Origin: Hyphomicrobiales bacterium
GTDB taxonomy: Bacteria; Pseudomonadota; Alphaproteobacteria; Rhizobiales; Beijerinckiaceae
Assembly: GCA_026400535.1 (NCBI GenBank)
Contig: JAPLOU010000044.1
Span: forward strand, 1-64,000
Length of the DNA: 64,000 nucleotides
Reading direction: 5' to 3'
Shown here in pieces: positions 55,006 through 62,930 of this stretch. Positions within the stretch are counted from its first letter, which is position 1; the number at the start of each line of letters is the position of its first letter. The translations under genes were made by a program, and so were the position numbers. The notes beneath the pieces are model-generated. The model was not told the origin of the DNA. It saw nothing but the letters and a program-made list of their open reading frames with translations, and did no database searches.

Positions 55006-55030
55006 AAGCCCGGGACCGCCCGGGCTTTTT
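55006..55030 (+). terminator. Intrinsic terminator downstream of rpmE
   Basis: AAGCCCGGG (55006-55014), loop ACCG and CCCGGGCTT (55019-55027) form a 9-bp stem running into a five-T tract at 55026-55030. It is a textbook terminator and matches the end of an rpmE transcript unit, which supports rpmE having been a normal gene. Confidence 0.9.
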
Positions 55031-55135
55031 GCTGTCCGGCCAAGCTTCTCCGAAAGTTGCTCTCGACGCCGTCCGCGCGGCATGATGTGACAGCGCGTTG
55101 TCGCCCGGCAGAAGGCGGCAGGCACGGAGCGACCG

Positions 55136-57046
55136 ATGAGCGACAGCCGCTATCACGAGACCTACCGCAGCTGGCAGGCGGATCCCGAGGCGTTCTGGCG
55201 CAATGCGGCCTCCGCAATCGACTGGATCAAGCCCCCGACGATGATCCTCGACCGGCAGGCGGGTCTCTACGGCCACTGGTTCACAGACGCAACCTGCAAC
55301 ACCTGTTACAATGCGGTCGACCGCCATGCGGACGGGGGGCGCGCGGATCAGGCGGCGCTGATCTATGACAGCCCGGTCACCGGCATCAAGCGCAGCTTCA
55401 CCTTTGCCGAACTCAAGCGCGAAGTGGCGACACTCGGCGCCGTGCTCCTCGACATGGGCATCGTCCGCGGCGACCGGGTCATCCTGTACATGCCGATGAT
55501 CCCCGAGACCGTGTTCGCCATGTTGGCCTGCGCCCGCATCGGCGCAATCCATTCGGTGGTCTTCGGTGGCTTTGCCGCGCGGGAACTGGCCACGCGAATC
55601 GATGACGCCAGACCCAAAGCCATCCTTGCGGCGTCCTGCGGCATCGAAGGCGCAAGGATCGTGGCGTACAAACCGCTGCTGGACGAAGCGGTCGATCTTT
55701 CGGCGCACAAGCCGGAGGCCTGCCTGATCCTGCAGCGCCCGCAACTGGCCGCCACGCTCAAGGCAGGGCGCGACCATGACTGGACCGGCGCTGTCGCGGC
55801 TGCCCGCGAGGCGGGCCGGACGGCTGACTGCGCCGAGATGCGCGCCACCGATCCGCTCTATGTGCTCTACACCTCGGGAACCACGGGCAAACCCAAGGGC
55901 GTGGTGCGCGACACCGGCGGGCACATGGTGGCCCTGGCCTGGTCCATGTTCAACCTTTACGGCGTCAGGCCCGGAGAGGTCTTCTGGGCCGCTTCCGATG
56001 TCGGCTGGGTCGTCGGCCACAGCTACATCGTCTACGGCCCGTTGCTGGCCGGCTGCACAACCTTGCTCTACGAAGGCAAGCCTGTGGGCACGCCCGACCC
56101 TGGCGCCTACTGGCGCGTGATCGCAGAGCATAAAGTCGCCGCCCTGTTCACCGCGCCGACAGCCTTTCGCGCCATCCGCAAGGAAGACCCGGAGGCGAGG
56201 CATCTCAGACGGGAGACACTGAACCATTTCCGCGCCCTGTTCCTTGCCGGCGAACGGGCCGACCCGGATACGGTCAAATGGGCCGAGGACATCTTGCAGG
56301 TTCCGGTGATCGACCATTGGTGGCAGACCGAGACCGGTTGGTGCATGGTCGGCAACCCGCTTGGCCTCGGCATGTTGCCGGTGAAACATGGCTCGCCGAC
56401 GGTTCCGATGCCGGGCTATGACATAAGGATCGTCGACGAAGCGGGCAAGCCCGTGCCGGTCGGGCAGATGGGTGCGATCGTGGTGAAGCTGCCCCTGCCG
56501 CCCGGGGCCTTCCCGACACTCTGGCAAGCGGATGACCGCTTCCGCGAGGCCTATCTCGCCGATTTCCCCGGCTTCTACAAAACGGCGGATGCGGGCTTCA
56601 TCGACGCCGACGGCTATCTCTACATCATGGGTCGGACTGACGACATCATCAACGTGGCCGGTCACCGTCTCTCCACGGGCGGCATGGAGGAGGTGCTGGC
56701 CTCGCATCCGGCAGTGGCAGAGTGCGCGGTCATCGGCATCGCCGATGCACTGAAGGGCGAGGCCCCTTGCGGTTTTGTGGTGTTGAAAGCCGGCGTGAAC
56801 ACGCCCCATGCCACGATTGAGGCGGAACTCGTGCAGCTGGTGCGTGACAAGATCGGTCCGGTCGCAGCCTTCAAGCTTGCCATCACCGTTGCGCGTCTGC
56901 CCAAGACGCGCTCGGGCAAGATCCTGCGCGGCACCATGAAGAAGATCGCCGATGGCGACGCATGGACCGTGCCGGCCACCATCGACGACCCGGCCATCCT
57001 CGATGAAATCACCACGGCACTCAAAGCCAAGGGCCTCTGCGCCTGA
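55136..57046 (+). CDS. prpE: Propionyl-CoA synthetase (PrpE family)
   Basis: 636 residues of an AMP-forming acyl-CoA synthetase. The P-loop YTSGTTGKPKGVVRDTGGH has the VRDTGGH form typical of PrpE, with WWQTETGW and the catalytic Lys in KTRSGKILRG. It makes propionyl-CoA from propionate, ATP and CoA. ATG 55136 follows GGAGCG. It stands alone; no methylcitrate-cycle genes are near. Confidence 0.93.
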   Translation: MSDSRYHETYRSWQADPEAFWRNAASAIDWIKPPTMILDRQAGLYGHWFTDATCNTCYNAVDRHADGGRADQAALIYDSPVTGIKRSFTFAELKREVATLGAVLLDMGIVRGDRVILYMPMIPETVFAMLACARIGAIHSVVFGGFAARELATRIDDARPKAILAASCGIEGARIVAYKPLLDEAVDLSAHKPEACLILQRPQLAATLKAGRDHDWTGAVAAAREAGRTADCAEMRATDPLYVLYTSGTTGKPKGVVRDTGGHMVALAWSMFNLYGVRPGEVFWAASDVGWVVGHSYIVYGPLLAGCTTLLYEGKPVGTPDPGAYWRVIAEHKVAALFTAPTAFRAIRKEDPEARHLRRETLNHFRALFLAGERADPDTVKWAEDILQVPVIDHWWQTETGWCMVGNPLGLGMLPVKHGSPTVPMPGYDIRIVDEAGKPVPVGQMGAIVVKLPLPPGAFPTLWQADDRFREAYLADFPGFYKTADAGFIDADGYLYIMGRTDDIINVAGHRLSTGGMEEVLASHPAVAECAVIGIADALKGEAPCGFVVLKAGVNTPHATIEAELVQLVRDKIGPVAAFKLAITVARLPKTRSGKILRGTMKKIADGDAWTVPATIDDPAILDEITTALKAKGLCA

Positions 57047-57088
57047 TCGCCGGGGCGGCGACCGGCGCCACGACCCGGCCCGGCTGTG

Positions 57089-57778
57089 TCAGGCGTCGTC
57101 GCCGCGCTTGAGCTGCTTGAGTTTGCCGAACACGGAATCGGCGGTGTGAACCTCGGGCCTGCGCGGCGCGGCGTCTTCATCCGGCTCCGGCTGCAGCGAC
57201 GCCTCGGCGGAAAGCAGGGTCGGGCCAAGTTCCGGCTCGATCTTCGGCCTGTCCTTGGTGCTGCGGGCGATTTCGATATCAAGATCGATCTGCGAGCACA
57301 GGCCAAGGCTGACCGGATCCATCGGTGTCAGCTGCGCCGAGTTCCAGTGCGTGCGCTCGCGGATCTGCTGGATGGTATGCTTGGTCGTGCCGGCCAGGCG
57401 CATGACGGCCGCGTCCTTGAGCTCGGGATGGTTGCGCAGCAGCCACAGGATGGCATTGGGCCGGTCCTGACGCTTCGACACCGGGGTGTAGCGCGGGCCG
57501 CGCACTTTCTTCATCTCCGGCACGCGCACCTTCGGCTCCGCCACCTTCAGGCGGTGATCCGGGTTCTTCTGGGCCCGCTCGAGTTCCTCGCGGGTCAACT
57601 GGTTCGTGCTGATCGGGTCAAGGCCCTTGATGCCGGCCGCCACTTCGCCATCGGCGATGCCTTTGACCTCGAGCGGATGCAATTTGCAGAAATCAGCGAT
57701 CTGCTCGAAGCTGAGCGAGGTGTTTTCCACCAGCCAGACTGCGGTCGCCTTGGGCATCAGGGGTGCATTCTGGGACAT
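57089..57778 (-). CDS. trcR: TrcR-type cell-cycle transcriptional regulator (DUF1013)
   Basis: 229 residues. The conserved N-terminus (LMPKATAVWLVENTSLSFEQ, IADFCKLHPLEVKGIADGEV) and central PNAILWLLRNHPELKD are hallmarks of the DUF1013 family, renamed TrcR after a Caulobacter RNA-polymerase-associated cell-cycle regulator. ATG 57778 follows GGAGG. The C-terminus is charged and low-complexity. It sits near rcdA and a CtrA site, both linked to cell-cycle control. Confidence 0.85.
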   Translation of the reverse strand: MSQNAPLMPKATAVWLVENTSLSFEQIADFCKLHPLEVKGIADGEVAAGIKGLDPISTNQLTREELERAQKNPDHRLKVAEPKVRVPEMKKVRGPRYTPVSKRQDRPNAILWLLRNHPELKDAAVMRLAGTTKHTIQQIRERTHWNSAQLTPMDPVSLGLCSQIDLDIEIARSTKDRPKIEPELGPTLLSAEASLQPEPDEDAAPRRPEVHTADSVFGKLKQLKRGDDA

Positions 57779-58073
57779 CTTGGGGCCTCCTTGCCGGCCT
57801 GCGCGCGGAGCGCGGCGGCAACTTTGAACTTTGGCGCATGCGTCTGTGGTGCTCCGAACCGGCTGGCAGGCCGGAGCGTTCACGACATAACCATGCAGGG
57901 AACAACGCGCGTTATAGTGTTGTTGCTTCCCCCTGTCCATGTGTTGATGGCGTCGTTTATCCGGTTGGGCAGCGCGCCCTGGCTCTGGCGGCCACACCCT
58001 ACAACAGGGCTGCAATCGGGCGGCACAGCTGGTAGGCTGGTTGACGCAAACGGGGCAAGCGGAGGGGCGGCGC

Positions 58074-58286
58074 ATGGCGATCTTCGGGGATGACGACAAG
58101 CCTGTGATTGAGGCCGCGCACAAGATCGGACAGGATCTGTCGCAGCTCTCGCTCGAGGAGATCGACCGCCGCGTGGCCCTGCTGAAGGCGGAGATCGAAC
58201 GGCTGGACGCGGCCCGCAAGGCCAAGCAGGCCTCGCGCGCCGCTGCTGACCTGTTCTTCAAGGGTGTGGGCAGCGGCCAAGCCTGA
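58074..58286 (+). CDS. DUF1192 family protein
   Basis: 70 residues. AIFGDDDKP at the N-terminus and the coiled-coil-like ELxxRVALLKAEIERLDA segment are typical of DUF1192, a small alphaproteobacterial family of unknown role. ATG 58074 follows GGAGGGG. It precedes a CtrA-box region by about a dozen bases. Confidence 0.85.
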   Translation: MAIFGDDDKPVIEAAHKIGQDLSQLSLEEIDRRVALLKAEIERLDAARKAKQASRAAADLFFKGVGSGQA

Positions 58287-58298
58287 GCGAGCCTGCCA

Positions 58299-58313
58299 TT
58301 AACCCGCGCTTAA
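58299..58313. promoter_or_regulatory. CtrA binding site (TTAA-N7-TTAA)
   Basis: TTAACCCGCGCTTAA is a perfect full CtrA consensus. It lies 268 bases upstream of the rcdA start and 13 bases after the DUF1192 gene. It could control a short transcript ending at the terminator at 58400-58426, or part of the rcdA promoter. Confidence 0.75.
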
Positions 58314-58339
58314 CATTTCCAATGTATGAACGTGAGGCT

Positions 58340-58426
58340 CCAGTTTCTGGATGTCGAGTGGCCCTTGTCACTCTGTTTGACGCCTCCCTGTTGACCTTCG
58401 AGCCGCTTCACCGCGGCTCTTTTTTT
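58340..58426 (+). ncRNA. Candidate small RNA between CtrA box and terminator
   Basis: A CtrA-type promoter at 58299-58313 would start transcription near 58340, and an intrinsic terminator at 58400-58426 closes the unit at about 85 bases. The stretch also holds a short frame from ATG 58326 (22 residues). No known RNA family is recognised. Evidence is only promoter plus terminator, so this is tentative. Confidence 0.35.
58400..58426 (+). terminator. Strong intrinsic terminator upstream of rcdA
   Basis: GAGCCGC (58400-58406), loop TTCACC and GCGGCTC (58413-58419), then seven T. It ends the DUF1192 transcript or the candidate small RNA. Confidence 0.92.
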
Positions 58427-58580
58427 GTCTGCGCTTGAGAGCGTGACGCTTCGTTAAGGTTAACAGGACGTCAACGACACGACGCCGGCAAATGGCGCTA
58501 TCCTTGCGACTGTTGTGATCAGCCCGGCAAACTGCTTCACTTTGAAACAGAACCGGACCACACCGGAGTTGGTTTGCGTC

Positions 58581-59096
58581 ATGATCGAGAGCTTCAGGCC
58601 ACCTGCCCTGTCCTTCGCGCGGACATTTGTCGTGTCTGATGCCTTTCGCGCGCTGTTCCGCGAAGGCATGCTGCTGGTGGAGGACACAGCCGCCTATCTC
58701 GACGGGCCCGGGCGGGACGAGAGCCGTGCCCTGCCGCGCGATGTCGCACTGGCCTACGCCACCGAAAGCATGCGCCTGACCACGCGCCTGATGCAGATCG
58801 CCTCGTGGCTTCTCGTCCAGCGCGCCGTTTCGGAAGGCGAGATCTCGTCAGATCAGGCCCGCTCGGAAAAGAACCGGGTGCGCATCGCAGACGTCAATGC
58901 GCCAACCCCAGAAGCCACGCTTGAACAGTTGCCGAGCCGCCTGCGCGCGTTGATGGCCGCGTCCCATCGCATGCAGGCGCGTGTGCAGCATCTCGAGGCG
59001 CTGGTTAGCATTGACATCGCGCCCGAGGCTCAGGCGCCGGTCGCGAGCAACGACGTCGCCAACCAGCTCGACAAGCTGCGCGCCGCGTTCGGTTGA
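58581..59096 (+). CDS. rcdA: Protease adaptor RcdA (DUF1465, regulator of CtrA degradation)
   Basis: 171 residues. The helical DUF1465 fold is recognised from SFARTFVVSDAFRALFREGM, DVALAYATESMRLTTRLMQI and ASWLLVQRAVSEGEISSDQA. In Caulobacter RcdA hands CtrA to ClpXP through PopA and CpdR. ATG 58581 is taken; a longer frame begins at 58515. A CtrA box is about 270 bases upstream, which suggests feedback, but the terminator at 58400 lies between, so its own promoter must be at 58427-58580. Confidence 0.85.
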   Translation: MIESFRPPALSFARTFVVSDAFRALFREGMLLVEDTAAYLDGPGRDESRALPRDVALAYATESMRLTTRLMQIASWLLVQRAVSEGEISSDQARSEKNRVRIADVNAPTPEATLEQLPSRLRALMAASHRMQARVQHLEALVSIDIAPEAQAPVASNDVANQLDKLRAAFG

Positions 59097-59166
59097 CATG
59101 CGCCGGGGCCCGGTTGCGGGCCTCGCATCTTGCAGGCAAGGGTGATCGCCCATACGGACGCACCTC

Positions 59167-59937
59167 TTGCCCGACAGCCTCGCCTCCCCTGCCTTCTGGA
59201 TTTACGGTTCTGTCGCCGTGGCCGCCTTCGGCTTGTCGAAGGGCGGCTTTGTCGGGCTTGCCTTACTGGCCTTGCCCGTTTTCGCACTGGCCATGGAGCC
59301 ACTTGTGGCCGCGGCCATCCTGCTGCCGGTGCTGATGGCGCAGGATCTGGTCACGATCTGGGCCTTTCGCCGCAACATCGACAGGCGCAGCTTTCTCGTC
59401 CTTCTCGGCGGCTGCGTGATCGGCACGGGTGTCGGCGCGGCCACGGTCACCTGGCTGCCCGATGCCGGGCTCAAGCTGATGCTCGGCGGCATCTCGTTGG
59501 TTTTCGCCCTGAACTGGTGGGTGCGGCGCCTGCGCGGTAATGCCGAGCAACCACCACGGCGCCCCTCCACTGTAGCGGGCGTGTTCTGGGGCAGCATTTG
59601 CGGCCTGACCAGCTTCGTCGCTCATGTCGGCGGGCCACCGGTGCAGGTCTATCTGATGCCGCAGCGGCTGGCCCCTGCCGTCTTCGCGGGCACCATGGCC
59701 TGGCTGTTCTTTGTCGTGAACATCATCAAGCTCTGGCCCTACCTCCAGCTTGGACTGATCACCCGCGAAACGCTGGTCGGCTCAGCCATGCTGCTGCCGG
59801 TGGCGTTGGCCAGCAACATGTTCGGCATCTGGCTGGTGCGCCGCATCTCCGTCGCACGCTTCTATCCGCTGATCTACGGCATACTGCTGCTGGTCGGCCT
59901 GAAGTTGACCTATGACGGGATCAACGCCCTGATCTGA
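59167..59937 (+). CDS. TauE/SafE (TSUP) family permease
   Basis: 256 residues, mostly transmembrane, with the family repeat pattern (AFGLSKGGFVGLALLALPV, then ICGLTSFVAHVGGPPVQVYL). It is the second TSUP gene in the window and is related only distantly to 30936-31769. Start is a TTG at 59167 with no clear ribosome site. Substrate unknown; TSUP members export sulfite or related anions. Confidence 0.87.
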   Translation: MPDSLASPAFWIYGSVAVAAFGLSKGGFVGLALLALPVFALAMEPLVAAAILLPVLMAQDLVTIWAFRRNIDRRSFLVLLGGCVIGTGVGAATVTWLPDAGLKLMLGGISLVFALNWWVRRLRGNAEQPPRRPSTVAGVFWGSICGLTSFVAHVGGPPVQVYLMPQRLAPAVFAGTMAWLFFVVNIIKLWPYLQLGLITRETLVGSAMLLPVALASNMFGIWLVRRISVARFYPLIYGILLLVGLKLTYDGINALI

Positions 59938-60024
59938 CAGGGCCGCCAGACACCGTTTGCCTCCCGGCGGCGCCACGTCATAATGGCGGCAAAGACGGGG
60001 ATCGAACACCCGCCGGAGACGTCG

Positions 60025-61653
60025 ATGAGCCAAGCATCCTACGAACGTGATCTTGACCGCAACCCGGCCAATCACCAGCCGCTGACGCCCTTGGGCTTCC
60101 TTGAACGCGCCGCAGCCGTTTTTCCGGATCGAATGGCGATCATCCATGGCCCGATCCGGCGCAGCTATGCGGCATTCTATGCCCGCGCGCGTCGGCTTGC
60201 CTCGGCGCTGGCGAAGCTTGGGGTCGGGCGCGGTGACACCGTCGCGGTGCTGATGGCGAACACGCCTGGCATGCTCGAATGCCATTACGGCGTGCCAATG
60301 ACCGGAGCTGTGCTCAACACGCTAAATACACGGCTTGATGCCGCGATCATCGGCTTCTGCCTTGATCACGGCGAGGCAAAAGTCCTGATCACCGACCGCG
60401 AGTTCGCGAAACTTGCCGCTCCCGCGCTCGCGCTGGCCCGCAACCGCCCGATCGTGATCGATTATGACGATCCGGTCTATGACGGGCCCGGCGATCTGAT
60501 CGGCGGGCATGACTACGAGACCCTGCTGGCCGCGGCCGATCCAGATTTCGCATGGACCCCGCCAAAGGATGAATGGGACGCGATCAGCCTGAACTACACG
60601 TCCGGCACGACCGGAGACCCCAAGGGCGTCGTGTACCATCACCGTGGAGCCCATCTGCTGGCGCTCGGTAACATCGTCACCTGCTCCATGGCCAAGCACC
60701 CGGTCTATCTGTGGACGCTGCCCATGTTCCATTGCAATGGCTGGTGCTTCCCGTGGTCGATATCCGCGGTCGCCGGCACCCATGTCTGCCTCAGGCAGGT
60801 GCGCGCCAAGGCCATGTTCGACGCGATTGCCGAGCATGGCGTCACCCATCTGTGCGGCGCACCGATCGTGATGTCGACCCTGCTGAACGCCCCGCAACAG
60901 GACAAGCGGCGCCTGCCCCATGTCGTGCAGTTCTACACCGCCGCTGCACCGCCGCCCGAGGCCATCCTGGCCGCCATGGCCGGCACGGGCTTCAATGTCA
61001 CCCACCTTTACGGCCTGACGGAGACCTATGGCCCCTCGGTGATCAATGACTGGAACGAGGCCTGGAGCGCGTTCCCGCCCGCCGAGGCGGCCGCGCTCAA
61101 GGCGAGGCAGGGCGTGCGCTACGTGCCGCTGGAAGCGCTCGACGTGCTTGACCCCGCGACGCTCGCGCCCGTCCCCGCCGATGGCCTCACCATGGGCGAG
61201 GTGATGTTCCGCGGCAACGTTGTGATGAAGGGTTACCTCAAGAACGCTCCCGCGACCCGTGCAGCCTTTGCCGGCGGCTGGTTTCACTCGGGCGATCTCG
61301 GCGTCAAGCATCCCGACGGCTATATCCAGCTCAAGGACCGCTCCAAGGATATCATCATATCGGGGGGCGAAAACATTTCCTCGATCGAGGTCGAGGACGC
61401 GCTCTACAAGCACCCCGCCGTGCAGGCCGCCGCCGTGGTGGCCAGACCTGACGAGCGCTGGGGTGAAACCCCTTGCGCCTTTGTCGAATTGAAGCCGGGT
61501 CTGGCTGCGACCAGTGAGGAGATCATCGCCTGGTGCAAGCAGCATCTGGCAGGTTTCAAATGCCCCCGTCACGTCGTCTTCACAGAGTTGCCGAAAACCT
61601 CGACCGGCAAGATCCAGAAATTCCGCCTGCGCGACATGGCGAAGGCAGTCTAG
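60025..61653 (+). CDS. AMP-forming acyl-CoA ligase (medium-chain or methylthiopropionate type)
   Basis: 542 residues. P-loop YTSGTTGDPKGVVYHHRGAH, LPMFHCNGWCFPW, the hinge HSGDLGVKHPDGY and the catalytic Lys in TSTGKIQKF mark the acyl-CoA ligase class in which many DmdB-like 3-methylmercaptopropionyl-CoA ligases fall. Exact acid is uncertain. ATG 60025 follows GGAGACG. Confidence 0.87.
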   Translation: MSQASYERDLDRNPANHQPLTPLGFLERAAAVFPDRMAIIHGPIRRSYAAFYARARRLASALAKLGVGRGDTVAVLMANTPGMLECHYGVPMTGAVLNTLNTRLDAAIIGFCLDHGEAKVLITDREFAKLAAPALALARNRPIVIDYDDPVYDGPGDLIGGHDYETLLAAADPDFAWTPPKDEWDAISLNYTSGTTGDPKGVVYHHRGAHLLALGNIVTCSMAKHPVYLWTLPMFHCNGWCFPWSISAVAGTHVCLRQVRAKAMFDAIAEHGVTHLCGAPIVMSTLLNAPQQDKRRLPHVVQFYTAAAPPPEAILAAMAGTGFNVTHLYGLTETYGPSVINDWNEAWSAFPPAEAAALKARQGVRYVPLEALDVLDPATLAPVPADGLTMGEVMFRGNVVMKGYLKNAPATRAAFAGGWFHSGDLGVKHPDGYIQLKDRSKDIIISGGENISSIEVEDALYKHPAVQAAAVVARPDERWGETPCAFVELKPGLAATSEEIIAWCKQHLAGFKCPRHVVFTELPKTSTGKIQKFRLRDMAKAV

Positions 61654-61719
61654 GCGGGAAGGACGGGACGGGCGGGCGGACACCCTTGGGAATCCGCCGG
61701 ACCGACATGGGTCAATGGG

Positions 61720-61914
61720 TCAATGCATGGTCTTTCTCGCCGCCGGCAGACTGGCCTTCAGCTTGGCGATCTCGTCCTTGAGTTGCAGTTTCTTGCGCTT
61801 CATCTCCGCCAACTCGACATCACTGGCTGATGGATGCGCCAACGCCGACTCCAGCGCATGTTCCAGCGCCCTGTGCTTCTTCTCGAGTTCGACAAGATGG
61901 GTCTGCAACGACAT
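61720..61914 (-). CDS. DUF465 family protein
   Basis: 64 residues starting MSLQTHLVELEKKHRALEHA. The helical pattern and KRKKLQLKDEIAKL motif identify DUF465 (YdcH-like), small proteins of unknown role. ATG 61914 is preferred. It is oriented opposite to the second DUF465 gene. Confidence 0.85.
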   Translation of the reverse strand: MSLQTHLVELEKKHRALEHALESALAHPSASDVELAEMKRKKLQLKDEIAKLKASLPAARKTMH

Positions 61915-62148
61915 TGAAATCCTCCATGTGATGGAATGCAACACCCTGATTCTGGCAGATCGTAAGCGGGCTGTCGAATTTCAGCCGTGCATCGCAACAT
62001 GAAAGCCAACATCGGGATGTTGAATTTTCAGAGCCGGACATGACCACGGCTCTTGCGGCGCAAGGCCCTGCCCCCTCAAGGATCTTGCCCCCCTCAAGGA
62101 TGCAGCCTAACTTTGCCGTTCAAATGCGGCCAAATGAGAGCAGCTCCC

Positions 62149-62370
62149 ATGATGCGGTTTGATCCGGACGAGGAACGGCGCGGCGCCCTCGAGGCTGAAC
62201 TGCACCGTCTGCGCCAGGAACATGGTGATCTGGATTCCGCGATTCTGGCGCTTGAGCGCATGCCGCTGATCGACCAGATCCAGATCATGCGGCTCAAGCG
62301 TCGCAAGCTCTATCTCAAGGACCGGATCCACTTCCTCGAAGACCAGCTGACGCCGGACATCATCGCGTGA
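62149..62370 (+). CDS. DUF465 family protein, second copy
   Basis: 73 residues. The core [19 protein letters not shown] parallels the neighbouring copy at 61720 (LKDEI versus LKDRI). ATG 62149 follows GAGAG at 8 bases. It lies upstream of purE. DUF465 genes next to purE are common in Hyphomicrobiales. Confidence 0.85.
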   Translation: MMRFDPDEERRGALEAELHRLRQEHGDLDSAILALERMPLIDQIQIMRLKRRKLYLKDRIHFLEDQLTPDIIA

Positions 62371-62431
62371 TCCGCTTGCCGGAAGGCCAAGGCTTGCGCT
62401 AAGGCCAGCGCGTGAAACCGGACCAGGGCGC

Positions 62432-62929
62432 ATGACCTCATCTTCGGCGCCAGTCGCCATCATCATGGGCAGCCAGTCTGACTGGGCCACCATGCGCCAC
62501 GCCGCCGAGACCCTGACAGCCCTGGATATCGCCAGCGAGACCAGGATCGTGTCGGCGCACCGCACGCCTGACCGTCTCGTCGCCTTCGCCAAGGGCGCAA
62601 GGGCAGCCGGCTTTCAGGTCATCATCGCCGGCGCCGGCGGCGCCGCGCACTTGCCGGGCATGACGGCCTCGATGACGCCCCTGCCGGTCTTCGGTGTTCC
62701 GGTCGAATCGAAGGCCCTGTCCGGCCAGGACAGCCTTCTGTCGATCGTGCAAATGCCCGCAGGCATCCCGGTCGGAACGCTGGCCATCGGGCGTGCAGGC
62801 GCCGTCAATGCAGCCTTGCTGGCAGCAGCGGTGCTGGCGCTGCATGATTCGGCGCTGGCAGCCCGCCTCGATGCCTGGCGGCAGCGGCAGACTGATGCCG
62901 TCGCTGACAGGCCGATGGATGATCCCTGA
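62432..62929 (+). CDS. purE: N5-carboxyaminoimidazole ribonucleotide mutase
   Basis: 165 residues. [20 protein letters not shown] with the catalytic His, and [11 protein letters not shown] are all intact. It converts N5-CAIR to CAIR in purine synthesis, paired with purK directly downstream. Confidence 0.97.
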   Translation: MTSSSAPVAIIMGSQSDWATMRHAAETLTALDIASETRIVSAHRTPDRLVAFAKGARAAGFQVIIAGAGGAAHLPGMTASMTPLPVFGVPVESKALSGQDSLLSIVQMPAGIPVGTLAIGRAGAVNAALLAAAVLALHDSALAARLDAWRQRQTDAVADRPMDDP

Positions 62930-62930
62930 C

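Noticed and set aside
58454-58463. Second CtrA site upstream of rcdA
   Set aside because: The two TTAA cores are two bases apart, not seven, so it is at most a half-site.
62072-62101. Direct repeat CCCCTCAAGGAT twice, 18 bases apart
   Set aside because: A single short tandem duplication in a spacer, with no sign of a mobile element or CRISPR.
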